From assembly GCA_937898895.1 (NCBI GenBank), contig CALDKL010000795.1, positions 1-9,450 on the forward strand: 9,450 nt of DNA, given 5' to 3'. This DNA comes from an uncultured Verrucomicrobiae bacterium. Lineage in GTDB: Bacteria > Verrucomicrobiota > Verrucomicrobiia > Verrucomicrobiales > DEV007. Below the pieces are notes generated by a model. It was not told the origin of the DNA, did not search any database, and worked only from the letters and a program-made list of their open reading frames with translations. The translations under genes and the position numbers were made by a program. Positions 1 through 6,403 of this stretch are shown here, one piece after another. Each line of letters opens with the position of its first letter. Position 1 is the first letter of the stretch.

Positions 1-1
1 A

Positions 2-26
2 GGCTCCCGCGGGCGGGGCCCTTTTT
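2..26 (+). terminator. possible Rho-independent terminator of an upstream gene
   Basis: Bases 2-7 can pair with 15-20 (six pairs, one of them a T-G wobble) around a seven-base loop, and five T follow directly at 22-26. The stem is short but GC-rich, and the T run sits on the plus strand. It would end a transcript entering from the left, before the first gene of the window. The upstream gene is not visible, so this rests on the hairpin plus T tract alone. Confidence 0.4.
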
Positions 27-118
27 GGAGGGGCGTCCAGAGCGTTTCCGGAAGCGCGCGGGGATCGGGGGGGGGGGGACGCTTGTCTTTTGGGTCGGAT
101 TCCGGAATACTCCCGGAC

Positions 119-646
119 ATGCACACCTTCGCCCAGCTCGCCCGCCAATTGAAGCGTTCGACAGTGGAGCTCGCGGGATTGCAGTCTCGCTTTGACCTTC
201 CGATCTTGTCCGGAAGCACCTACTCTGCGGCCTATCTCTCGTTCCTCGGAAAATTGATCCACCTCCGCTCGCTGCACGTGGCCGAGGAGGCCCTGCGCGA
301 CCTGTGGACCATGGAGAAAAAGCTCCTCCACATCCTCCGCGTCGACTCGACCGGTTCCCCTACCTGGTTCCTCGATGCCTGCGGCGCGACCGATCACCCC
401 GAGCAGCGACTTCTCCTCACCAATCACAATCTCGGTTTGCCCGTCGATGGAGATGCGCTCCAGCCGGGACTCGACTTTCTGCCGAACCAACCACCCGAAT
501 TGTTCGCCGTCGAAGTCATGGGTGAGGACGCGCTGAAGTTGCTCGCCGAATACCGCCGACTCTTCGATCCGATCCGACGGAGCATCCGCGAACGCCTCGA
601 GGAATTGACAGGTGCCCTCGCCTGGGCGCGAAAACGATTCCGGTGA
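119..646 (+). CDS. conserved-looking protein of unknown function, 175 aa
   Basis: I do not recognise a characterised family. The product is soluble, with no signal peptide or membrane segment. Residues 1-75 are predicted mainly helical, with an amphipathic stretch (about 38-74, including EEALRDLWTMEKKLLHIL) that loosely resembles the helices of MerR-type DNA-binding domains; this is weak pattern resemblance only. The middle (about 76-125) contains STGSPTWFLDACGATDHP and a Gly/Pro/Asp-rich part. The C-terminus (about 135-175) is a charged helix. Codon use matches its neighbours and the frame stays open throughout, so it is probably a real gene. The ATG at 119 is preferred. An in-frame TTG at 83 would add 12 residues and lies only four bases after a run of 12 G. 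No clear ribosome binding site precedes either start. The next gene begins 67 bases downstream on the same strand, suggesting co-transcription. Confidence 0.65.
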   Translation: MHTFAQLARQLKRSTVELAGLQSRFDLPILSGSTYSAAYLSFLGKLIHLRSLHVAEEALRDLWTMEKKLLHILRVDSTGSPTWFLDACGATDHPEQRLLLTNHNLGLPVDGDALQPGLDFLPNQPPELFAVEVMGEDALKLLAEYRRLFDPIRRSIRERLEELTGALAWARKRFR

Positions 647-713
647 GGGAGATCCGAAGGAGACGGGCAAAAGCCTCTTGCCAGGCCCGTCGCGATGCCC
701 CTACCCTCTCCGG

Positions 714-1598
714 ATGGCTCTTCTTTCGCTGCTCCGCACCCTGCTCCTCCTCGGACGGGTATCGAATCTGCCAACCGTCTGGACCAATGTCGCGGCGGGC
801 TGGTTTCTCTCCGGCGGCGGTTGGGCTGCGGAACTTGGGTGGATCGTGCTCGGGATGAGCCTGGTTTACGTGGCCGGCATGACCCTCAATGATGCCTTCG
901 ATGCGGAGTGGGATCGCGAGCACGCCGCCCGGCGGCCCATTCCCGCCGGACGAATCCGCTGGGGAACGGTCTGGTGTGTCGGCACCCTTGAGTTGTTCTC
1001 GGGCATGACCGTTCTCGCCCTGCTCACCAGCACTCATGCGATCCTGCTCGTCGGCATCGTCTTCGCGATCCTGCTCTACAACTGGCTCCACAAACGCTGG
1101 GCCGGGTCCGTCCTCCTCATGGGGCTGTGCCGGGCGCTCGTCTACGTGGGTGCTGGCAGTGCCGTGGCCGCCCACACGGATGCCCTCGAGGTGCCCTTTT
1201 CTCTCCTCGCGGTGGCGGGCGGCATTGTCCTCTACATTGCCGGGCTGACCCTGGTGGCGAGGACCGAACATCTCGAGAATCCGGGGGGGCTGCGTTTGTT
1301 TCCGCGCCTCCTCCTCATGCTCCCGGTGCTCTTCGGCCCGATTGTCTACCGCTTCGCTCCGGACGATCTCGCGAATCTCTCCCTCCTCGTCCTCGGCATC
1401 GTGGGCGTTGCTTCCTGGCTTGTCATCGTGCGACGCGCTCTCGCCGAGCGGGTTCCGAAAGGCATCGCCTTTGCCATCGCCGGCATCGCTTTTTACGATG
1501 CCGCCGCCGTCGCCTTTGCCGACTGGCGGGCCGCCGTCGCCTGCCTTGCCTGTTTTGTGCTGACCCTGGGATTGCAGAGGGTTGTGCCGGCGACCTGA
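714..1598 (+). CDS. UbiA-family membrane prenyltransferase
   Basis: This is a polytopic integral membrane protein of 294 residues, the usual UbiA size, with about seven to nine hydrophobic segments. UbiA enzymes transfer a polyprenyl chain from its diphosphate to an acceptor in the membrane (quinone, haem, chlorophyll or lipid precursors). The first Asp-rich motif is clear: N59-D60-x-x-D63-x-x-x-D67, followed by RRPIPAGR (73-80), the typical Mg-diphosphate-binding loop. The N-terminal R15/N18 segment before the first helix also fits. The second Asp-rich motif, expected near residues 180-190, is not present as DxxxD; the sequence reads LVARTEHLE. That recalls the EboC-like branch found in PVC bacteria and cyanobacteria, but I cannot assign the acceptor. 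The ATG at 714 starts right before the first hydrophobic segment. A GTG at 612 would add a 34-residue polar extension overlapping the preceding gene and is less likely. Confidence 0.88.
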   Translation: MALLSLLRTLLLLGRVSNLPTVWTNVAAGWFLSGGGWAAELGWIVLGMSLVYVAGMTLNDAFDAEWDREHAARRPIPAGRIRWGTVWCVGTLELFSGMTVLALLTSTHAILLVGIVFAILLYNWLHKRWAGSVLLMGLCRALVYVGAGSAVAAHTDALEVPFSLLAVAGGIVLYIAGLTLVARTEHLENPGGLRLFPRLLLMLPVLFGPIVYRFAPDDLANLSLLVLGIVGVASWLVIVRRALAERVPKGIAFAIAGIAFYDAAAVAFADWRAAVACLACFVLTLGLQRVVPAT

Positions 1599-1619
1599 CC
1601 CTGTCTTGTGCCCGCTCCC

Positions 1620-2063
1620 ATGAACGGAAGTTTCACCATCGCAAGGGTCGTCTGGTCGTCCGGCGCAGCGCACTTGCTTGCGGTGAGGCATCCGGTTTTC
1701 GTGGAGGAGCAGGGGGTTGCGGCGGATCGTGAAGTGGATGGCTTCGATCCCGTCTCGCTCCATTTTCTCGCGTGCGATGGATCGGGCTGTCCCGTCGGCA
1801 CCGCTCGACTTCTTCCGGACGGAAGGATCGGGCGCGTGGCCGTGTTGAAGGAAAGGCGGGGGCTCGGCGTTGGCAGAGCCCTCGTCGTGGCGGCCATCGC
1901 CGCTGCCCGCGAGCGCGGGGATCGCTCCGTGTGCCTTCATGCGCAGTCCCATTCGCTCACCTTCTACGAAGCTCTTGGCTTCATTGCCCATGGCGACGAG
2001 TTCGAAGAGGAGGGAATTCTGCACCGCGAGATGCTGCTGTCTTTGGAGGAGAAGCTGGTGTAG
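1620..2063 (+). CDS. GNAT-family N-acetyltransferase, ElaA/YjcF type
   Basis: A 147-residue single-domain acyltransferase expected to move an acetyl group from acetyl-CoA to an unknown amine. The N-terminal RHPVFVEEQ (23-31) followed by ExDGFD (38-43) is the signature of the ElaA/YjcF branch. PVGTARLL (58-65) is strand 3. Motif A, VAVLKERRGLGVGRALV (73-89), contains the RRGLGVG loop that holds the CoA pyrophosphate. FYEALGF (115-121) with the downstream GDEFEEEGILHREM (125-138) completes the fold. The ATG at 1620 starts 22 bases after the prenyltransferase stop. An in-frame GTG at 1608 would add four residues. There is no obvious Shine-Dalgarno, so coupling to the upstream gene is plausible. 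The last two sense codons and the TAG stop lie within the left arm of the inverted-repeat element at 2055-2239, so the natural C-terminus may have been altered slightly by an insertion. Confidence 0.88.
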   Translation: MNGSFTIARVVWSSGAAHLLAVRHPVFVEEQGVAADREVDGFDPVSLHFLACDGSGCPVGTARLLPDGRIGRVAVLKERRGLGVGRALVVAAIAAARERGDRSVCLHAQSHSLTFYEALGFIAHGDEFEEEGILHREMLLSLEEKLV

Positions 2064-2087
2064 TGATCGCTAAATTCGTGCACAAAA
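2055..2087 (+). repeat. left terminal inverted repeat
   Basis: This 33-bp arm mirrors 2207-2239 with mismatches at 2062, 2073, 2076, 2081 and 2082. It contains the stop codon of the acetyltransferase gene (2061-2063). Confidence 0.7.
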
Positions 2088-2206
2088 CGGAGTTTTTGCG
2101 TATTAAAAATCGCGGGCCTCTTTTCCACCTTCTTCGTTACTCGTCGGTCGCTGAGCTCGCTCAACTCCCGCCTCTCGCCTTGAAGTTGAAAACGATTCCT
2201 CACGAA

Positions 2207-2239
2207 TTTTGCACACGTATGTAGCGATCACCACACCAG
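2207..2239 (-). repeat. right terminal inverted repeat
   Basis: This is the mirrored arm of 2055-2087; the outermost 18 bases (2222-2239) match the left arm except at one position. Confidence 0.7.
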
Positions 2240-2402
2240 GATCGACCTGACCCGCGCTGCTCTGATGAGGTTGGAAACCAGCCAACGGAGGAAGCCCGAT
2301 GTGGACGAATTGAACCACGATCCGATGTGTGGTTGGTGTTGGGTAGGGCTTGCCAAGAGAGCCTGGTTCCGTCATGCTGGGTTTCGACAAACGACCACCC
2401 TG
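2240..2402. other. gene-free stretch upstream of the hydrolase
   Basis: These 163 bases, together with the inverted-repeat element, make up the 339-bp gap between the acetyltransferase and the hydrolase. I see no convincing gene. Small hairpins can form at 2269-2283 (loop AAA) and at 2313-2334 (AACCAC with GTGGTT). The hydrolase frame stays open back to an ATG at 2265, but the residues read in that extension do not look like a leader. The stretch should hold the hydrolase promoter, but no strong -35/-10 pair is evident. Confidence 0.4.
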
Positions 2403-3419
2403 ATGAAATCGTATCCACTCTTCGTCCTCCCTCTTCTCGCCACCTGCCTGTTTGCCGATCCGGCCAAACCGGCACCCAACCCCATTCCGAAGGCGGCTCC
2501 CAAACCGAATCCGAAGGCAGTTGCCCTGCCCGCCGGGGTGCGGATGGAACGCGACATCGCCTACATCGAGGGCGGCGACGAGGCCCAGCGTCTCGATCTC
2601 TACCTCCCCGAAGCGACTCCGGAGAAACCGCTTCCGCTGATCGTCCATATCCATGGAGGTGGTTGGCAGGGCGGCAACAAATTTCCCTGCCCGCTTGTCG
2701 GAATGGTGCCGAGAGGCTATGCCGTCGCGAGTGTGGAGTATCGTTTCAGCCAGAAGGCGAAATTTCCCGCACAGATTCAGGACTGCCAGGCCGCGATCCG
2801 CTGGCTGCGGGCCAATGCCGCCCAGTATCACTTCGATCCCGGGAAAGTGGGTGTCACGGGCGGTTCGGCGGGCGGACATCTCTCGGCTCTGGTCGGGACG
2901 GCGGGCGGAACTTCCACCTTTCCTCCGATCGGAGGGAATGAAGATCAATCAAACGATGTCCAGGCCGTGTGCGATATTTTTGGACCGACCGATTTCACGA
3001 CGGTGATGAGGCAGGCGGCGGAGGACAAGAATGTCAAAAACGTCTTTCAGTTCAATTCACCGAAGGATCCCTATTCCGCGCTGCTCGGCGTGCCTCTGGA
3101 GACGACGGAGAAAAGCCGGGCGGTGAGTCCGATGACTTACCTCAGTGAGGACGATCCGCCGACGCTGATCCTGCACGGCACGCACGACGCCCTCGTGCCC
3201 TACGCGCAGAGCGTGCAGTTCGCCGAAGGGCTGAAGGCCAAGGGGGTTCCGGTGTGGCTGCAAACTCTACCCGGAGCAGGCCACGGTGGCCCCGCCTTCG
3301 GAAAAGCGCCGGTGATCGAACTGATGCAGAATTTCTTCGACAAGTTCCTCAAAGGCAGCCCGGTCGAAATCACTCTCGTGCCGGAGGCGGAGCTGGCAAC
3401 GGAGGTCCCCAAACGCTAA
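2403..3419 (+). CDS. secreted alpha/beta hydrolase, esterase type (BD-FAE-like)
   Basis: A 338-residue exported hydrolase of the esterase/lipase branch that includes bacterial feruloyl/acetyl xylan esterases. It probably removes ester groups from carbohydrate or small-molecule substrates; the true substrate is unknown. Residues 1-19 form a signal peptide (MKSYPLFVLPLLATCLFAD), followed by a Pro/Ala/Lys-rich linker (20-40). The catalytic core shows the oxyanion motif HGGG at 84-87, the nucleophile elbow GGSAGG at 153-158 (Ser155), the acid in HGTHD (Asp262) and the base in GAGHGG (His294). The order and spacing are normal, so the enzyme appears intact. The ATG at 2403 is chosen because it begins exactly at the signal peptide; an upstream in-frame ATG at 2265 would bury that peptide behind 46 unlikely residues. 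It is convergent with the cytochrome gene, with 27 bases between the stops. Confidence 0.9.
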   Translation: MKSYPLFVLPLLATCLFADPAKPAPNPIPKAAPKPNPKAVALPAGVRMERDIAYIEGGDEAQRLDLYLPEATPEKPLPLIVHIHGGGWQGGNKFPCPLVGMVPRGYAVASVEYRFSQKAKFPAQIQDCQAAIRWLRANAAQYHFDPGKVGVTGGSAGGHLSALVGTAGGTSTFPPIGGNEDQSNDVQAVCDIFGPTDFTTVMRQAAEDKNVKNVFQFNSPKDPYSALLGVPLETTEKSRAVSPMTYLSEDDPPTLILHGTHDALVPYAQSVQFAEGLKAKGVPVWLQTLPGAGHGGPAFGKAPVIELMQNFFDKFLKGSPVEITLVPEAELATEVPKR

Positions 3420-3446
3420 CAAACCAACAAGATTCGGCTGGCCGCC

Positions 3447-6086
3447 CTACGGTTTCTTTTTCAATCCCTTGATGAACATCACCACGGATTCGATCTCGTG
3501 GTCCTTGAGCACCCCGAGATAGGAGGGCATGCCGACGCCGGTGCGCTCCATCTCGTATCCCTCCTGAACGCGCCGGGCGGGATCGAGGATGGATTCCCGG
3601 AGGTAGGCGCTGTCCACGCTCCGCAGTTCTGATCCGTCGGAGAAAACCTTTTTCGATCCCCAGAGTCCGATCCAGGGTGGGCCGACCGCGACTTTGGCCC
3701 CGCCTTCGGCAGGCAAGGGCGGGGCGGGGATGCCAGGATCGCCGGTGGCATGACAGGCGATGCACCCGTAGCGCACCACGACCTCCCTGCCGAGTGCGGC
3801 GGTAGGGGTGACGGCGGCCGTCCCGGTGAGATCGGCGCGGGGGGTGAGATCGACTTCATTGTCCGCGAAGCCCATCGTCTTCAGGTCGAAGGCGGGCAGT
3901 TGATGGATGGTCAGGTAGGCGTTGTCGACCTGGGTGACCTCGGGAGAAGGCACGCGGTAGGTGAGGCGCAGGGAATGCGCCGGACGCATTTCGCGGATAC
4001 CGAGGAAGAGGGCGGTGCCATCCTTCGAGAGTTTTGCGCTGGAGACGGGGATGGCCTCCTGGCCGGGCTGATCGCTGTCGGTGCGGAAATTGCCCGAGCC
4101 GTATTCGTGGGTCTGGTGGTAGTTCCATCGGTCGGCGGAATATCGTCCCAGATCAGAGACCAGATCCGCAGCGAGAGCGGTATCGAAACGCAGGAGGATG
4201 CCGCGTTTCTCGGCGCGAATTTCGCGGGGGAGCCAACCCGGGACATTGCCCGGACGCACGCGGAACAGACCGCTGGTGCGTTCTCCCGAGCTGCCCCAGA
4301 CTTCGAGTCCGGTCAGGTAGAGAAATCCGTCGAGCGGGTGGATGCGCCCGTTGAGGATCGCGGAGGGGAAGCCGGAGAGCAGGGGCACGACCGCGCCTTG
4401 TTGCGAGGAAGGATCGAGATAGATCTTGAAGATTTCGGGACGGCTGAAGCCGAGGTGGACGAGGGCCCCGTTCAGCGCCCCCATCCGGGGATCGGCTTCG
4501 CCACTCTTCTTGATCCAGACCTGGCCGGCTCCGGATTGGTTGATGAAATGCGGAATCCAGACTTCGGCGGGATGGATCGGAGCGGGATGATGGACCTTGT
4601 CCTTGAGCGTCTCGGGCTGAAATCCGAAGTAGCGACCCGGCTCGATCCGATAAATCGGGGTGGCCGGTTTCCAGTTTCCCTGCTGATCGCTCGCGGTGAG
4701 CAGACCGGTTTCGCGATCATATCCGAGGTAGGGTTGGCGCAGGCCTGTGGCCACGACCTCGAATTGTTTCCCGTCTGGGGTGATGCGAATGACGGTGCCA
4801 TTGTGTTTGCCAATGGTCGTTCCGATCTGGCCACCCATCGCGATATAGAAACCACCATCCGGCCGGGCGATGAGATCCATGGGGAAATTGCGCGTCTCGG
4901 CGGACTGGGCCATGACGTTGGAAAAACACTCGTGCCAGTCGGCTTCGCCATTGCCGTCGGTATCGTGCAGACGGAAGATGCCGTTGCGGTCGAAGACGTG
5001 GAGGACGCCATCGACGAGAGTGAGACTCTGCGGCTCGTGCAGACCGGAGGCAAAGCGCGACCAGATCGCCTCCTTGCTTCCTGACAGAATCCCATTCACG
5101 ATCCAGACATCCCCATCGAAAGTAACAAAGGCGGCGCGTCCGTCGGGGAAAAACTCGAGGTCGGCGATGCGCACATTGCGCTTCCACGGATTCGGAATCG
5201 GCAAGGGAAAATCGTCGTAGACCCACGCTGCCTCGTTTGTCGGAGGGCGGGCGGGGCCGGTCCTGACCGATTCCTTCCAGCGGCGCGGGGGTTTGGTTTC
5301 GCTGGCTCCTGCCTCGCCCTCGCGGGAGACCACCGATCCGTCGCTCCCGATCTCGATGCGATGAGAGGACGCCGAGTCATCGGGCGGCAACACCAGCCAA
5401 TCCCCGTCGCCGGGTCCGGTGCGGACCTGGAGAACGGTCCCGTGTGCCGCCACTGCGAGATGGCGCAGGATCCGCTCCGCCTCGCTCGAGAGGGTCTCTT
5501 TCACCAGGGTGCCGCCGATGGTGTATTCGATCTGCACGCCCTCTCCGACGAGACGCAGCCCTTCGAAGCGCCCCATTGTCGCCGGAATCGGCCCGAGTCC
5601 GATCTCTCCCGCCTCGGCACGGCCCCGATCGCGCGGATCCTCGAGCAACGGCGTCTTGCCGACGGAGACGCCGGGGCGCAGTGGCATGGCGAGGACCGAT
5701 CTGCCGATCGGATGGGGCAACTCCTTCTGCCCGGCGGCCGATTTGCGATTCGGGAGTCGGTAGCTGCCCGCCCCCATGCCGTCCATAGTGAGGTATTCCC
5801 CCTCTTCGCTCTGCTTCCAGAACAGTGCCCAGCGAAGCAGATCGGGATCGAAGCATCCATAGAAACCATTCCCCGCCGACACGACGATGCCGCGAGGGGT
5901 GAGGTTCTCCGCCTCCGGCGTTTCGCCAAACTGACGCGCGTCCACCGTCTGGGTGAAAAAGGGAAAGTCTTTCTCGACATAGGAGGCAAAGGGCGAATTC
6001 AGCTTCAGGTGGGCCATCTCCTGGGCGGGGAGAAAACCGGAAGCCAGGGCGAAGGCAGCGGCGATCAGGGGCAGGGCACGTTTCAT
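3447..6086 (-). CDS. exported DUF6797-like, beta-propeller and cytochrome c protein
   Basis: An 879-residue exported protein. Residues 1-21 form a signal peptide ending near FLPAQ. About 28-290 resembles the N-terminal module (DUF6797-like) found in large PVC-bacterial haem proteins. About 300-620 reads as a beta-propeller related to sugar/sorbosone dehydrogenases, with repeated blades such as DLEFFPDGRAAFVTFDGDVW (309-328), MDLIARPDGGFYIAMGG (403-419) and ATGLRQPYLGYD (446-457). About 625-725 is a beta-rich linker domain. About 765-879 is a cytochrome c domain with the haem site CIACH (775-779) and a probable axial Met in GVGMPSY (Met853), resembling the domain attached to some cytochrome oxidase subunits II (ESILDP, then GYxxx). 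A role in periplasmic substrate oxidation with electron transfer is inference; the substrate is unknown. The ATG at 6086 is set by the signal peptide. No Shine-Dalgarno is evident. Confidence 0.85.
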   Translation of the reverse strand: MKRALPLIAAAFALASGFLPAQEMAHLKLNSPFASYVEKDFPFFTQTVDARQFGETPEAENLTPRGIVVSAGNGFYGCFDPDLLRWALFWKQSEEGEYLTMDGMGAGSYRLPNRKSAAGQKELPHPIGRSVLAMPLRPGVSVGKTPLLEDPRDRGRAEAGEIGLGPIPATMGRFEGLRLVGEGVQIEYTIGGTLVKETLSSEAERILRHLAVAAHGTVLQVRTGPGDGDWLVLPPDDSASSHRIEIGSDGSVVSREGEAGASETKPPRRWKESVRTGPARPPTNEAAWVYDDFPLPIPNPWKRNVRIADLEFFPDGRAAFVTFDGDVWIVNGILSGSKEAIWSRFASGLHEPQSLTLVDGVLHVFDRNGIFRLHDTDGNGEADWHECFSNVMAQSAETRNFPMDLIARPDGGFYIAMGGQIGTTIGKHNGTVIRITPDGKQFEVVATGLRQPYLGYDRETGLLTASDQQGNWKPATPIYRIEPGRYFGFQPETLKDKVHHPAPIHPAEVWIPHFINQSGAGQVWIKKSGEADPRMGALNGALVHLGFSRPEIFKIYLDPSSQQGAVVPLLSGFPSAILNGRIHPLDGFLYLTGLEVWGSSGERTSGLFRVRPGNVPGWLPREIRAEKRGILLRFDTALAADLVSDLGRYSADRWNYHQTHEYGSGNFRTDSDQPGQEAIPVSSAKLSKDGTALFLGIREMRPAHSLRLTYRVPSPEVTQVDNAYLTIHQLPAFDLKTMGFADNEVDLTPRADLTGTAAVTPTAALGREVVVRYGCIACHATGDPGIPAPPLPAEGGAKVAVGPPWIGLWGSKKVFSDGSELRSVDSAYLRESILDPARRVQEGYEMERTGVGMPSYLGVLKDHEIESVVMFIKGLKKKP

Positions 6087-6403
6087 GGGGACATCGGAAT
6101 CGTGTGGCGGATCGGGCGGCCAATCAAGGACGGGTTGAGGCAAAGCGAAGCGGGTTGACGGGATTTGCTCAAACCCATTTCCCCCAACGTCGTGCGCGGC
6201 CCGCCTCGAGTGGCGGCTTGCTGAGGGATGCCGAAGTTTCTACGATCGGGCGATCCATCGTCCACCCCCAGACCATCCTTGTCACTAGTGACGGGGGCTT
6301 TCCTCATCGGCTCCGCCAGGCTGGGCAAGCCGATTTTGCCCGATCCCGTTCATCGGGGAAGGCTACCTACGAGAGAGTCACGGGTGTTCGTCGTATCGCC
6401 GGA
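6087..6403. other. 317-bp gene-free gap between ask and the haem protein gene
   Basis: No convincing gene is present; short frames here have atypical composition. The gap must hold the end of the aspartokinase transcript and probably the promoter of the haem protein gene, both on the minus strand. A six-pair hairpin (6339-6344 with 6352-6357) lacks a T tract in the minus-strand direction, so it is not a clear terminator. A 12-bp perfect palindrome lies at 6281-6292. Confidence 0.5.
6281..6292. promoter_or_regulatory. perfect 12-bp palindrome, possible operator
   Basis: GTCACTAGTGAC is its own reverse complement and sits about 195 bases upstream of the haem protein start on the minus strand. 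A dimeric regulator could bind such a site, but there is no second copy in the gap and the distance is long. A palindrome of this size can also arise by chance. Confidence 0.2.

Larger units (their letters stand above)
2055..2239. mobile_element. MITE-like element of about 185 bp with terminal inverted repeats
   Basis: The two ends are inverted copies of each other: 2055-2087 pairs with 2207-2239 at 28 of 33 positions, and the outer 18 bases match at 17 of 18. The core is 119 bp, visibly different in texture from the flanks (A/T tracts near both arms, a TGAGC/GCTCA palindrome at 2152-2163), and holds no convincing gene. The layout fits a non-autonomous miniature transposable element or another dispersed palindromic repeat. 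No clear target-site duplication was found next to the outermost paired bases, so the exact ends are uncertain; the inner TAG/CTA bases could also be a boundary. The folded RNA could additionally act as a transcription stop after the acetyltransferase gene. Only one copy is visible here. Confidence 0.55.

Noticed and set aside
516..2024. Long open frame of about 500 codons on the minus strand opposite the prenyltransferase and acetyltransferase
   Set aside because: It is low-complexity and charged (rich in Gly, Glu, Arg, His, Asp), lacks domains, and mirrors well-supported plus-strand genes; it is a by-product of high GC codon use.
2262..2288. CTGATGA followed by a small hairpin, recalling a hammerhead ribozyme core
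   Set aside because: The required GAAA after stem II is missing (the sequence reads AACGG), and no matching stem III and cleavage site could be found, so it is a chance match.
3750..5084. Long plus-strand open frame opposite the haem protein gene
   Set aside because: The opposite strand encodes a clear multi-domain protein with CIACH and propeller motifs; this frame shows no family features and has typical antisense composition.
6092..6122. TTGATT and CACGAT spaced by 17 bases on the minus strand, upstream of the haem protein gene
   Set aside because: It matches the sigma-70 consensus at only about seven of twelve positions, which is expected by chance; not reported as a promoter.
6083..6328. 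Small minus-strand frame of 81 codons between the aspartokinase and the haem protein gene
   Set aside because: It shows no recognisable motif and runs into the start of the haem protein gene in another frame; composition does not suggest a real gene.
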